Origin: Eubacterium sp. OM08-24
GTDB taxonomy: Bacteria > Bacillota > Clostridia > Oscillospirales > Acutalibacteraceae
DNA length: 64,000 nucleotides
NCBI RefSeq assembly: GCF_003438075.1
Contig: NZ_QSTA01000003.1
Coordinates: forward strand, 1 to 64,000
Direction: 5' to 3'
The notes below the pieces were generated by a model that saw only the letters and a program-made list of their open reading frames with translations, did no database searches and was not told the DNA's origin. Shown piece by piece: positions 1-9,374 of the stretch (position 1 is the stretch's first letter; every line of letters starts with the position of its first letter). Made by a program: the position numbers and the translations under genes.

Positions 1-31
1 AAAGCGTAGCAGCTAAAAGCCACTACGCTTT
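1..31 (-). terminator. Possible terminator hairpin downstream of the dockerin pseudogene
   Basis: A 9-bp inverted repeat (AAAGCGTAG at 1-9 with CTACGCTTT at 23-31) encloses a 13-nt loop. It lies 60 bases past the stop codon of the minus-strand dockerin pseudogene. The stem runs into the window edge, so a U-tract cannot be judged. Confidence 0.4.
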
Positions 32-90
32 CAAGTCTAACTTTTGGGGGTCACCACAAAGTAAAGGGTGCGTGTTGTTTTAACTATAAA

Positions 91-663
91 TTACATACTT
101 TCTGCGCCGGCGGTAATAGCCATCTGCAAGTGGGTAACATCTGTTACCATAACAAGTCCGTCGCCGTCCAAATCAGCCGAAAGCACCTTTAAATCCGAAA
201 ATTTATGTCCGCCTGAAATAAACATCTGCAAAATCGTAACATCGTTTACATCTATTTTATTATCATTGTTAAAATCACCGAATACAGCTTTTGTTGTGTC
301 AAGCTCATAACTGCCCGTTGCGTTGTCGGCGCTAACATAGGCAACATATTATGTGCCGGCTGAAATATAGAATTTATCGGCAAACTTTCCTGTATGACAG
401 CTTTCGTCCACATACTTATGCCCTGTTGCGTCATAAAACTGTATTCCGTATTTTTCAAGCGCAACGCCGACTGTAAATTCAAAATCACCCGATATGCCGA
501 TTCCGAACTTGTATTCTATTGATTGTCCCTGTCCTTCTATTTCTCCGTCATAATGCCGGCTTACAGTGCCCTCAACCGCTGCGGCAGGCACAACAGCCGC
601 AACTGCTGTAAATACCGAAAGTACAGCTGCAAGCACAATGCTGATAATTTTCTTTTCGTAAAT
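91..663 (-). pseudogene. Small secreted dockerin-type protein, broken by an in-frame TAA
   Basis: Read on the minus strand this encodes a signal-peptide-like N-terminus (IISIVLAAVLSVFTAVAAV), a beta-rich middle, and a C-terminus with two EF-hand-like dockerin repeats (GDFNNDNKIDVNDV and ADLDGDGLVMVTDV). A TAA at 349-351 interrupts the frame between SAGT and YVAYVS; the dockerin half continues in the same frame to a stop at 91-93. There is also no ATG. A GAGGGG ribosome binding site sits just after the upstream MutS-like stop, and the nearest in-frame codons are ATT (661-663) or a GTG at 634-636 inside the signal peptide. Type I dockerins bind cohesins and are typical of ruminococci that assemble cellulosomes. 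Either the gene is dead or the base at the TAA is a sequencing error. Confidence 0.7.
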
Positions 664-672
664 ATTCCCCTC

Positions 673-2376
673 TTACGCTTTGTCTATATTGGTTTTTATC
701 TGTTCAAATGTAACACCGTATTTCTTTGCAATATCTCTTGCATAGCTGCTGCCCTGCGGCGGCGAAATATAAACTCTAAACGAGCGCTCGCCATGGTCAA
801 CTCCCGTAACAAGGCTCTGCACAATGCTTTTTCCCTCGGTTTCGGTATTCATTTCATCAAGGTTTTTGGCAAGGTCGTGCATATGCGTATTGAACACAGA
901 GCGCACACCGAGGTAGCGCATTGCACGCACAACATCTTTTGCGATAAACAAACCCTCAGAAACATTTGTGGTAGCAAGGCTTTCGTTAAGCAAAAGCATA
1001 CTGTTTTCGGTTGCAACATCAAAAATCTCTGCAAGTCTTTTACTCTCCTCGCCAAGTCTGCCAAGGTCAACGGTATCGTTTTCGTCTGCCGGAAAGTGTG
1101 TAAAAATATTATCACATGGACTGAGTTTAAATTCACCGCAAGGTGCGTAAATGCCATTTTGAGCAAGCAGCACCGCAAGTCCAACTGCCTGAGTAAATGT
1201 GGTTTTACCGCCTCTGTTCGGACCTGTAAGAATATAAATTCTGCCCGACTTATCGTCAAAATCAATATCATTTGCCACAATATTAAATTCTTCGCCGTTT
1301 ACACGCTTAATGCCTAACTTGAGGTTATAAACGCCCTTTGCAAAAATCTCTCGGCTTTCAGACGGCAAAATTTCAGGCTTGCACATATCAAGTCCCTTTG
1401 CCCTTATCTTATCAACAAGCTCTGCCCACCTAATGTAGAAAACAATTTCAGGCATAAGCGCCGAGAGTGTGTATCCGCTGATATTCACATACTTTGTAAG
1501 CACACTCTGAATATCACGCACTGTCTTTCTCATAATATCCGTTACCGCTTTTTTAAGACTGTCGGAAAGCGGATCTGCACCCGTAAGTCCGCTTGCGGTC
1601 ACATGAGGATTTCCGTTTGTGGGAACTGCATCAAGCGTGCCGATTCCAATATCGTTTTCTTTGAATTTTGGACTTGACGGGTGGAACTTTTTAATATCGG
1701 ATATATCCGTACCGAAATGAATTTCATCGTCGTTATTTGTAAATTTCAAAAAATGCTGCATAAGTCCCGACGAGGCAAAAGCCTTGTCATTCAGCGAAAG
1801 AATACCTGCGCTCTTTGGTCTTAGCAAATCATCAAGATTTACACCGATAGTAATGCTCTTTACCCTCTGCACCTTGGCAAAGGTTTCGGTAATATCCTTT
1901 TTAAGCTGCGGAAAGCCGCTGTTTGCGTAAATATCCGTTACCTCTTTTTTTAGCGTGAGCAAACCCTCAGATTTAATATCAAGACTTTCAAGGCACTCCT
2001 TGATTTTTGTAATGCAATTTACATAGCCGTCAATCTCACGCAAGCGATTGATTAACTTCCACAAAGATGACGCCTCGGTATCCTTTTGAAATCTTGAAAT
2101 ATCTCGCAAATCATTAAGCTCCTCAAGCAGCTCGGCAAGGGACTCCCTCAGCTTTGGAAATCTTAAAAAATCATCAAAAATATCACCCCTGTACCTAACA
2201 GTATCTGCGTCATCTGTAATCTCTGTCATAATTTTCATTATAACATTTTGTTCGTATTCACTTTTTGTAAGTGCCTTGCAAATAAAGTCGAGCGAAAGGT
2301 CATTTATACTTTCTTTTGTCAGGCTCTTAAACACCGCTTTAGAATTTTGCGGATTTAGCAAACTGATTTCAGCCAT
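673..2376 (-). CDS. MutS-family ATPase, C-terminal ATPase type without mismatch-recognition domain
   Basis: This 567-aa protein has a MutS domain V ATPase at its C-terminus: Walker A GPNRGGKTT at residues 385-393, a Walker B-like strand SMLLLNES at 459-466, and NTHMHDL at 496-502, which resembles the MutS switch region. The first ~370 residues are helical, consistent with lever and clamp domains, and nothing resembles the N-terminal mismatch-binding domain of MutS. Walker B carries Asn before the catalytic Glu; from memory this is usual in this MutS-like branch. A role in DNA repair or recombination is inferred only. Start: AAAAGGTGG lies upstream of the ATG at 2376. Its stop is 9 nt from the dockerin pseudogene's possible start, so the two may have been co-transcribed. 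Confidence 0.8.
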   Translation of the reverse strand: MAEISLLNPQNSKAVFKSLTKESINDLSLDFICKALTKSEYEQNVIMKIMTEITDDADTVRYRGDIFDDFLRFPKLRESLAELLEELNDLRDISRFQKDTEASSLWKLINRLREIDGYVNCITKIKECLESLDIKSEGLLTLKKEVTDIYANSGFPQLKKDITETFAKVQRVKSITIGVNLDDLLRPKSAGILSLNDKAFASSGLMQHFLKFTNNDDEIHFGTDISDIKKFHPSSPKFKENDIGIGTLDAVPTNGNPHVTASGLTGADPLSDSLKKAVTDIMRKTVRDIQSVLTKYVNISGYTLSALMPEIVFYIRWAELVDKIRAKGLDMCKPEILPSESREIFAKGVYNLKLGIKRVNGEEFNIVANDIDFDDKSGRIYILTGPNRGGKTTFTQAVGLAVLLAQNGIYAPCGEFKLSPCDNIFTHFPADENDTVDLGRLGEESKRLAEIFDVATENSMLLLNESLATTNVSEGLFIAKDVVRAMRYLGVRSVFNTHMHDLAKNLDEMNTETEGKSIVQSLVTGVDHGERSFRVYISPPQGSSYARDIAKKYGVTFEQIKTNIDKA

Positions 2377-2576
2377 ATAGTAACCACCTTTTATAAAAAA
2401 TATCTATATCTTGGTAGCTTAAATTTTAATATATTGTTAAACTATTACTATATATAAAATAACATTATTTTTTGCAAATGTCAAAGATTTTTTGTGGCAG
2501 ATTGCAGGATAATTGTATCTTCAAAAATATAATAAAATTATTGTGGTTTATTTGTTTGTTTTATCAGCTCGCAACC

Positions 2577-2605
2577 TTGCACTATTATGTTTGATTTGAT
2601 ATAAT
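2577..2605 (+). promoter_or_regulatory. Sigma-A-type promoter for the murT-gatD-like operon
   Basis: TTGCAC (2577-2582) and TATAAT (2600-2605) are separated by 17 bases. The start codon follows 35 nt after the -10 box, with AAAGGAG as ribosome binding site. The 263-bp gap before this operon is otherwise A/T-rich with no other gene seen. Confidence 0.75.
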
Positions 2606-2639
2606 AAAACTTATAATCAGAATTAAAGGAGCTTTATAA

Positions 2640-4016
2640 ATGAAGGGTATTCGATTTTTTGCGGCTCTTTACGCTGCAAAACTTGCTACTGTTGCACTCT
2701 CGGTAATGCACCGCAACGGCACTCATATGCCCGGTGTGCTTGCTATGAAAATTTGTCCCGATTTTTTGGGCAGAATGGATAAGCCGAAAACAATTATCGG
2801 CATAACAGGAACTAACGGCAAAACCACAACAGCAAATATGATTAATGATATTCTTGCCGACAACGGATATTCACCTGTAAATAATCGTGCAGGAAGTAAT
2901 ATTCTCGGCGGTGTGGCAACTACATTGATTTCTGCCGTTAATTTAAGAGGCAAAACAGTAAAAGACCTTGCCGTACTTGAGCTTGACGAACGCAGCTCAA
3001 GACTTATTTATCCGTATGTGCACCCTACATACCTACTCTGCACAAACCTTTTCAGAGATTCCTATAAGCGAAATGCACACTCTGAATTTATATTTGACAT
3101 TCTCGACAAGCATATTCCAAAGCAGACAAAGCTTGTTTTGAACGCTGATGACCTTGTAAGTGCAAGACTGGCAAAAAGCAATGACAGAGTTTATTTTGGC
3201 ATTGAAAAGCAGAGTGACGAGGTTCTTAATGAGGATACCATTATAATAGACACACCGCTTTGTCCTAAATGTGGCAGCCGACTTGAATATGACTTCCGCC
3301 GCTACCACCACATTGGCTCGGCTCACTGCACAAAATGCAGTTTCCGCTCGCCAAAGGCTGACTATGATGTTACAAAGGTAAACGAAGGTACAGGCAGAAT
3401 TACAATGTCGCTCAAGGGCAAAACCGCCGACTTTAAAATGGTGGGCACTTCTGTTACAGACACCTACAACCTTGCAGGCGCAATCGCCGTTCTTTCGGAG
3501 TTCGGACTTAGCGCAGAGCAGCTCAGAAAATCGGTTGAAAAGCTCGAAATTGTAAAGAGCCGTTATGACGAGGAAAAAATCGGCGACAAGCAGGTTATTA
3601 TGAGTGTGGCAAAGGGACAGAATCCTGTTGCCTGCTCAAGAGTATTTTCTTCTATTAAAAATCACAGCGGCAAAAAGTCTGTTGTACTTATGCTCGATGA
3701 CCTCGGTGACGCAGAGGAAACAAGCGAAAACACAGCTTGGATATATGACACAGACTTTGAATTTTTGAATGACAACTCAATTGAGCAGGTTATTTGCAGC
3801 GGAGTTCGCCGTATGGATTATAAGGTAAGATTGCTTCTTGCAGGTGTTCCCGAGGAAAAAATCACTTGTGTTGAAAAGGAATCTGATGCAGCAATGGCGG
3901 TGGACCTTGACAAGGCAGACACAATCTTCTTTCTTTATGATGTTTACACAACCTTGTACGCTACAATTTCTAAGAACACAATCGGCAACAGAATGGCTGA
4001 AAGGAGTGCAAAGTAA
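2640..4016 (+). CDS. MurT-like Mur ligase-family protein (DUF1727)
   Basis: The 458-aa protein has a Mur ligase ATP-binding loop (GITGTNGKTTTANM, about residues 57-70), a central Mur domain with a four-cysteine zinc ribbon (CPKCG at about 206 and CTKC at about 229), and a C-terminal MurT domain. In staphylococci and streptococci MurT with GatD amidates the D-Glu of lipid II to D-isoGln, MurT activating the carboxylate with ATP. Here the MurT C-terminal signature is divergent: the segment usually ending in DVSWIWDVDFE reads NTAWIYDTDFE, with Asn at the first Asp (motif compared from memory). The next gene overlaps by one base (TAATGA). It is either a divergent MurT or a paralogue with another substrate. 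Confidence 0.75.
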   Translation: MKGIRFFAALYAAKLATVALSVMHRNGTHMPGVLAMKICPDFLGRMDKPKTIIGITGTNGKTTTANMINDILADNGYSPVNNRAGSNILGGVATTLISAVNLRGKTVKDLAVLELDERSSRLIYPYVHPTYLLCTNLFRDSYKRNAHSEFIFDILDKHIPKQTKLVLNADDLVSARLAKSNDRVYFGIEKQSDEVLNEDTIIIDTPLCPKCGSRLEYDFRRYHHIGSAHCTKCSFRSPKADYDVTKVNEGTGRITMSLKGKTADFKMVGTSVTDTYNLAGAIAVLSEFGLSAEQLRKSVEKLEIVKSRYDEEKIGDKQVIMSVAKGQNPVACSRVFSSIKNHSGKKSVVLMLDDLGDAEETSENTAWIYDTDFEFLNDNSIEQVICSGVRRMDYKVRLLLAGVPEEKITCVEKESDAAMAVDLDKADTIFFLYDVYTTLYATISKNTIGNRMAERSAK

Positions 4017-4732
4017 TGAAAATAGAAATTCTATTCCCCGAAATATGCAATCTTTTCGGCGATATGGGCAATATAAAATATCTTAAAAAATGTCTGCCGA
4101 ACGCTGAGTTCGTTTCAACTGCTTTTGGCGACAAACCGTTATTCACAGACGAAGAGCCAGATTTAATTTACCTCGCACCGTCAAACGAAAAGAATCAGGA
4201 GCTTATAATAAAGGCGCTTTTACCCTATCGTGACAGAATAAATCAGCTTATTGAGGACGGCACTCCAATGCTTTTTACAGGCAATTCGGGTGAAGTGCTT
4301 TTCAATGAAATTGAGGACTATGACGGCAGAAAAATCCCTGCACTCGGCATTTTGCCATTTACCGCAAAAAGAGCGCAGTACACACGATTTAACGGTCTTA
4401 ATCATGGCACAATGGCAGACGGAACAGAAATTCTCGGTTTCAGAAGTCAGTTTACATATTGGTTTGGAGACAACTCGGATTGCTGCTTTGTCAAGTGCAT
4501 TAAGGGCATTGGCATTAACAAAGACTCCGACAAAGAGGGCATTATGGTAAACAACTTAGTCGCTACCGCTCAGCTCGGGCCGATACTTGTAAACAACCCC
4601 GATTTTACAAAAAGGCTTTTAAAGCTGATGGGTGCGGATAAGCCTACTCTCGCCTTTGAAGATGATGTAAAAAAAGCCTTTGAAATTCGCAAAGCAGAGT
4701 TTGAAAATCCAAAGACTAAATTTATTCTTTGA
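4016..4732 (+). CDS. GatD-like class I glutamine amidotransferase partner lacking catalytic Cys and His
   Basis: This 238-aa protein is translationally coupled to the MurT-like gene. It has the GatD/CobQ-type fold signature, including LFGDMGNIKYL near the N-terminus and GPILVNNPDF near the C-terminus. The class I nucleophile elbow, normally GxCxG, reads TGNSGEV (about residues 88-94), so Ser stands where the cysteine belongs and Glu replaces the last Gly. The C-terminal motif usually ending YLHGPIL reads TAQLGPIL, so the catalytic His is Leu. If translated as written it should not release ammonia from glutamine by the usual mechanism. It may be a structural partner of MurT, may let the pair use free ammonia, or may serve another reaction. 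Confidence 0.72.
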   Translation: MKIEILFPEICNLFGDMGNIKYLKKCLPNAEFVSTAFGDKPLFTDEEPDLIYLAPSNEKNQELIIKALLPYRDRINQLIEDGTPMLFTGNSGEVLFNEIEDYDGRKIPALGILPFTAKRAQYTRFNGLNHGTMADGTEILGFRSQFTYWFGDNSDCCFVKCIKGIGINKDSDKEGIMVNNLVATAQLGPILVNNPDFTKRLLKLMGADKPTLAFEDDVKKAFEIRKAEFENPKTKFIL

Positions 4733-4942
4733 TTTATATTACCGTCAATTTATATGCTGTCTTTTTCAGTGCATAAATTTTATGATGTGCAATGTGCATC
4801 AATGTAATTTACATAACTTTTTATATACAGTTTTTTTATTTGCTATATAAAAGTTTATACATAGACCTTGATACACCTTGTCATTGACGCAATTTACTAA
4901 GCTAAACTTTGTGTGATAACTGTAATTTAATACCGACACCAC

Positions 4943-4982
4943 AAAAAGTAGGTCAACACATTTTAATGTTGACCTACTTTTT
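4943..4982. terminator. Bidirectional terminator between the gatD-like gene and the NSS transporter
   Basis: A perfect 16-bp stem (4943-4958 with 4967-4982) closes an 8-nt loop. One arm begins with five A and the other ends with five T, so it can terminate both convergent genes. The rest of the 265-bp gap is A/T-rich with no gene seen. Confidence 0.9.
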
Positions 4983-4997
4983 AAGTTATATAAACAA

Positions 4998-6332
4998 TCA
5001 TTTCCAATTAAATGTAATCAAGCCGTAAACATAAATAAATCCTATAAACAGAGGTACAACATATTTAAAAATGGGTTTCATCCACGACTTAATCTTAAGT
5101 CCTTTGCCCTCGTTAGCCTCTTTGATAAAGTTATCCCAGCCCCAGCCGAATTTATTGCAACAGAAAAGAGCAAGAACAAGCGAACCGAGAGGCAGAACAT
5201 TTGTTGAAACCACAAAGTCCCAAAAATCGAGCCATGTTGTGCCGTCAGAGAATGGTTGAAAATGAAGTACACTGAATCCGAGTGCGGTTGTGAGTGCGAG
5301 AATAAACACTGCAATTCCGCAAATCAAACTTCCTTTGCGGCGTGACCAACCCGTTAAATCTCTAATCATTGCAAGAATATTTTCACACACACCGAGAACG
5401 GTTGACAAAGCCGCAAAAACCATAAACAGGAAAAAGAGAGTTCCCCATATGCGGCCGCCTGCCATATTATTAAACACAGTTGCCATAGTGTCAAATAAAA
5501 GGCTCGGGCCTGAATTTACTTCAACACCATAAGTAAAGCAAGCAGGAAAAATTATTACACCTGCAAGAATGGCAACAAGAGTATCCAAAGAAATTATATT
5601 AACAGCCTCGCCCATAAGGGAATGGTCTTTGCCTATGTAACTTCCGAAAATAGCCATTCCGCCCATACCTGTTGACAATGTAAAGAATGCCTGATTCATT
5701 GCCGCCACTATAACCGAGCCGTCAATCTTTGAAAAATCGGGTTTGAGGTAAAACGACATTCCCTCTCCTGCGCCTTTCAGCAACAGACTGTTTACCGCCA
5801 AAACTACCATCAGCACAAGCAATGCGCACATCATATATTTTGTTACTTTTTCAAGTCCGCTCTGAATATTGAACGAGAGAATTACAAAAGCAATAACTAC
5901 CGTAACCAGCAGAAAAATAACATTTACAGACGGCTGAGAAATCATAGAACTAAAGCCGAGGTCGGCATTATTCCCTATAAGAAAATTGACAAAATAGTAG
6001 ATAATCCATCCGCACACAACTGTGTAAAACGCCATCAGCGCAAGATTGCCCACAAGGCACACCCAACCAAAGCCGCCCCACTTTTGTCCCGGTTTTTCTA
6101 ATTTTTTATACATATGTATCGGACTTGTCTGCGCCGCCCTGCCCATTGCAAATTCCATAATCAAAGACGGAATACCAAGCACAATAAGACATATTATGTA
6201 AACAAGCATAAAACTTCCGCCGCCATTTTGACCGCACATCCACGGAAATTTCCAAACATTTCCGCATCCGATAGCGCATCCGGCAGAAAGCATAATAAAT
6301 CCAAGGCGACTGCCAAGCTGCTCACGCTTCAT
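4998..6332 (-). CDS. Neurotransmitter:sodium symporter (NSS/SNF) family transporter
   Basis: This 444-aa membrane protein has about 11-12 hydrophobic segments. The NSS hallmark in TM1 is clear: GNVWKFP at residues 24-30 followed by NGGGSF at 36-41, the unwound helix that binds substrate and sodium in LeuT-like carriers. Bacterial NSS proteins import amino acids or related amines with Na+; the substrate cannot be read from sequence. It is divergently oriented from a LysR regulator with a 125-bp shared promoter region, suggesting that regulator controls it. The start has a CCCC-rich complement (AAGGGGAT) upstream as ribosome binding site. Confidence 0.88.
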   Translation of the reverse strand: MKREQLGSRLGFIMLSAGCAIGCGNVWKFPWMCGQNGGGSFMLVYIICLIVLGIPSLIMEFAMGRAAQTSPIHMYKKLEKPGQKWGGFGWVCLVGNLALMAFYTVVCGWIIYYFVNFLIGNNADLGFSSMISQPSVNVIFLLVTVVIAFVILSFNIQSGLEKVTKYMMCALLVLMVVLAVNSLLLKGAGEGMSFYLKPDFSKIDGSVIVAAMNQAFFTLSTGMGGMAIFGSYIGKDHSLMGEAVNIISLDTLVAILAGVIIFPACFTYGVEVNSGPSLLFDTMATVFNNMAGGRIWGTLFFLFMVFAALSTVLGVCENILAMIRDLTGWSRRKGSLICGIAVFILALTTALGFSVLHFQPFSDGTTWLDFWDFVVSTNVLPLGSLVLALFCCNKFGWGWDNFIKEANEGKGLKIKSWMKPIFKYVVPLFIGFIYVYGLITFNWK

Positions 6333-6394
6333 TAATAAAATCCCCTTTAAAACTAAACATAATGCAAATATTATTATATCAAATATTGTATCAT

Positions 6395-6423
6395 TTGTAA
6401 AATTGATAATAATATGTTATAAT
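6395..6423 (+). promoter_or_regulatory. Promoter for the LysR regulator
   Basis: TTGTAA (6395-6400) and TATAAT (6418-6423) are spaced by 17 bases, 35 nt upstream of the lysR-type start. The shared region with the divergent transporter would be the expected place for the regulator to bind. Confidence 0.6.
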
Positions 6424-6457
6424 AACGAAAATATCGTTTGTAAAGGAATAAAAAGCT

Positions 6458-7345
6458 ATGGATACAAATGTACTGAAAACCTTTGTTGCGGTTTGCGAAT
6501 ATTCGGGATTTTCTGCCGCCGCCGAAAAGCTCGGCTACACGCAATCGACAGTATCTTCACAAATAAAACAGCTTGAAAGCGAGCTGAACACTGTACTTTT
6601 TGACCGATTTTATCATAGAATCAGCCTAACGGCAGACGGAATTATAGTGTTACAGCACGCACGAAACATTCTTGAATCGCGCGAAAAAATGCTTGAGGAT
6701 TTGCGTACACCCGAAACTGTTGAGGGAAATATCCGCCTTGCTATGTCAAGCTCTGTATGCAGCCGCTATTTCAAAGATGATTTTTTGAAATTCCGCAGAC
6801 TTTTTCCGAATATCCACCTTGTGGTATTTGAGAGCGGAACAGAAAAAATGTTTGATATGCTGAGGAAAAACGAGGTTGACCTTATATTCACGCTCGACAG
6901 CCATATTTACGATTCTGAATTTATCATATGTGCCGAGCACGAGGAGGCTGTGCATTTTTTTGCAGCAGCGGAGCACCCTCTTTTTCAGCAGAAAAAAATC
7001 ACACTCAGCAGACTTTGCGAGGAAGACTTTGTATTGACAGAAAGCAATATGAGCTACCGAAAACTGCTTAACAACGAGCTTGCATTGCAATCGTTGGAAA
7101 TTCACCCAATACTCGAAATCGGCAATCCACTGCAAATATGTTCACTTATAAAAGACAGCCGTATGGTGTCATTCCTGCCCGATTTCATAACTGAGGATTA
7201 CTACCGTTCGGGCGAAATAAAGCACCTGCCGATTATGAATTTCAGCGTTTCAGTGTGGACTCAATTACTGATACACAAAAACAAATGGCGCTCCCCCGCT
7301 CTGAATGCCTTTATAGATTTTTACAGAGAGGTTATTGGGAGATAA
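6458..7345 (+). CDS. LysR-family transcriptional regulator
   Basis: The 295-aa protein has an N-terminal winged helix-turn-helix (MDTNVLKTFVAVCEYSGFSA then AAEKLGYTQSTVSSQIKQLE, residues 1-41) and a C-terminal periplasmic-binding-protein-like effector domain from about residue 90, the standard LysR layout and length. LysR proteins usually activate a divergent neighbour on binding a small effector, here most likely the NSS transporter gene. Ribosome binding site AAAGGAAT precedes the ATG. Confidence 0.88.
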   Translation: MDTNVLKTFVAVCEYSGFSAAAEKLGYTQSTVSSQIKQLESELNTVLFDRFYHRISLTADGIIVLQHARNILESREKMLEDLRTPETVEGNIRLAMSSSVCSRYFKDDFLKFRRLFPNIHLVVFESGTEKMFDMLRKNEVDLIFTLDSHIYDSEFIICAEHEEAVHFFAAAEHPLFQQKKITLSRLCEEDFVLTESNMSYRKLLNNELALQSLEIHPILEIGNPLQICSLIKDSRMVSFLPDFITEDYYRSGEIKHLPIMNFSVSVWTQLLIHKNKWRSPALNAFIDFYREVIGR

Positions 7346-7420
7346 TCAGTAAATTTTAAATTGGATTTTAACTTAGTTTCAGTCAGACGATAAAGTAAAA
7401 CAAATGCTAAACTTTGCGCT

Positions 7421-9160
7421 TTAAACACTCATCTCATCCTTTAAAAGCTCGCACTTTTCCACATCAAACACGCCTTTTGTGGTTATTCTCAATGACGGGA
7501 TGACGGGCAGGCTCAGAAATGACAAGGTCATAAACGGGTCAATGCTTTTATCTGCACCAAGGCGGTATGCCTCGGCTTTTGCTTTTTCGAGTTTTTCGTT
7601 TACTGTTTCCAACTTTTCTTCCGACATAAGACCTGCAACGGGGAGTTCGAGCAAAGCCTTGACCTCTCCGTTTTCAACAACGGCTATTCCGCCCTTTGCT
7701 TTTCTAATGGCATTAACCGCAACGGCTATGTCGGTATCACTGCACCCTATGGTTATAATATTATGCGAATCGTGTGCAACAGAGGTTGCGACTGCACCCG
7801 ATTTCAGCGAGTATCCTTTTACATATCCTACGCCTATATGGTTCGTGTTCTTATGGCGCTCAACGCAGGCAATCTTTAAAATATCATTTTCTACATCTGT
7901 TTTATCCGCAAAGCCAAGGTTGCGTGTGAGCAATTCACCGCCTACAAGCCCGATAAGTCCGAGCTTTCCGTCAACTTTAAAGCTATTCGGCGTAACCTCG
8001 TCAAGGTTAAAGGTATTGTGGCATTTTTCAACAAGTGTTTCATCAACAGACGGAGCGTCAAATTCCTTTACCTCGCCGTCAAATATCAGCTTTCCCCTTT
8101 TGAATACCATTTCAACATTAAAATCAGCAAAATTATCTGCCACTACAATATCGGCAAGGTAGCCGGGAGCTATTGCACCCTTGTTATTGAGCAAAAAATA
8201 TCTTGCCGCATTATGCGTTGCCGCTTTGAGGGTAACTATTGGGTCTGCGCCGTTTTTCAGCGCCTGCTTTACTATGTAATCAATATGTCCGCCGTTAAGC
8301 AAATCGCTTGGGTGCTTGTCATCTGTTGCAAACATACATCGGTCGCTATACTGCTTTGTCAACAGCGGCATAAGTGCGCTGAGGTTATGCGCCGCCGTAC
8401 CCTCTCTTATCATAATAAACTGACCTTTTCTCAGCTTTTCGAGTGCGTTTTCAAAAGTGGAACATTCGTGATCGGAATACACACCTGCCGCAATGTAAGC
8501 GTTTAGGTCGTTTCCCGAAAGCTCGGGAGCATGTCCGTCAATTTTCTTGTGGTGCGCCTGCGATGCAATTATTTTAGATACCACATCGCCGTCACCGTTT
8601 ATCACTCCCACATAGTTCATCATCTCGGCAAGTCCGAGAACTTTTTTATGCTCAAAATACGAATCAATATCTTTGTAGCCAAGCCCTGCACCGCTTTCGT
8701 CAAAGGCGGTGGCAGGCACGCAAGACGGCAACATAAAATAAACATCAACAGGCAGATTTTGAGTGCTCTCTATCATATAATCAATGCCGTTAAGTCCCAT
8801 AACATTTGCTATTTCGTGTGGGTCGGTAATAACCGTTGTAGTGCCATGAGAAATAACAGCCTTTGCAAATTCACTCGGAGTTACCATTGCACTTTCAAGG
8901 TGAATATGCGCATCAATAAATCCCGGAAGTACAATTTTTCCGTTCACATCAATTTCTTTTTCTCCCTCGTATTCGCCTATGCCTGCTATAAGACCGTTTG
9001 CAACGGCAATATCACCCTGCAAAAACTCATTTGAAAATACATTAAGATATGTTGCGTTTTTAATTACAAGGTCAGCCTTTTCCCTGCCTGCGGCAACCTC
9101 AATAATTCTTTGCTTAACCTTTAATCTTCTGTTTATTTTTTCCTCATAAGTTTCTTTCAT
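7421..9160 (-). CDS. ade: Adenine deaminase
   Basis: This 579-aa amidohydrolase matches the bacterial adenine deaminase family in length and motifs: metal ligands in FIDAHIHLES (residues 81-90), DPHE at 113-116, DGHAPELSG at about 208-216, SDHECST at 229-235 and FATDDKHP further on. It converts adenine to hypoxanthine and ammonia for purine salvage, using Mn or Fe in the cytosol. The last ~170 residues form the extra C-terminal domain that separates adenine deaminases from other amidohydrolases. AAAAGGTGG lies before the ATG. It appears monocistronic; no purine riboswitch was recognised in the A/T-rich leader. Confidence 0.9.
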   Translation of the reverse strand: MKETYEEKINRRLKVKQRIIEVAAGREKADLVIKNATYLNVFSNEFLQGDIAVANGLIAGIGEYEGEKEIDVNGKIVLPGFIDAHIHLESAMVTPSEFAKAVISHGTTTVITDPHEIANVMGLNGIDYMIESTQNLPVDVYFMLPSCVPATAFDESGAGLGYKDIDSYFEHKKVLGLAEMMNYVGVINGDGDVVSKIIASQAHHKKIDGHAPELSGNDLNAYIAAGVYSDHECSTFENALEKLRKGQFIMIREGTAAHNLSALMPLLTKQYSDRCMFATDDKHPSDLLNGGHIDYIVKQALKNGADPIVTLKAATHNAARYFLLNNKGAIAPGYLADIVVADNFADFNVEMVFKRGKLIFDGEVKEFDAPSVDETLVEKCHNTFNLDEVTPNSFKVDGKLGLIGLVGGELLTRNLGFADKTDVENDILKIACVERHKNTNHIGVGYVKGYSLKSGAVATSVAHDSHNIITIGCSDTDIAVAVNAIRKAKGGIAVVENGEVKALLELPVAGLMSEEKLETVNEKLEKAKAEAYRLGADKSIDPFMTLSFLSLPVIPSLRITTKGVFDVEKCELLKDEMSV

Positions 9161-9300
9161 AAAAGCACCACCTTTTAAATTTATAATAATTATTTACAGA
9201 TAATTATATCATATTTATTTTATAATAAAAGCTATTTGAACTATTATTTAAGTATTTATTTCAAGAATTATATTTAAAAAAGCAAAATAATCTCATATCC

Positions 9301-9328
9301 TTGAAAATTTCAAAATCTGGGTTATAAT
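9301..9328 (+). promoter_or_regulatory. Promoter for the acyltransferase gene
   Basis: TTGAAA (9301-9306) and TATAAT (9323-9328) are spaced by 16 bases, upstream of the start at 9375. Confidence 0.6.
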
Positions 9329-9374
9329 AGTAGTTATGCAAATGTCAAAATAAAAAAATGTGTGGGGATTATTG

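Noticed and set aside
523..1317. 264-codon plus-strand ORF opposite the MutS-like gene
   Set aside because: It is a shadow of the MutS ATPase domain and crosses into the dockerin pseudogene; composition is not protein-like.
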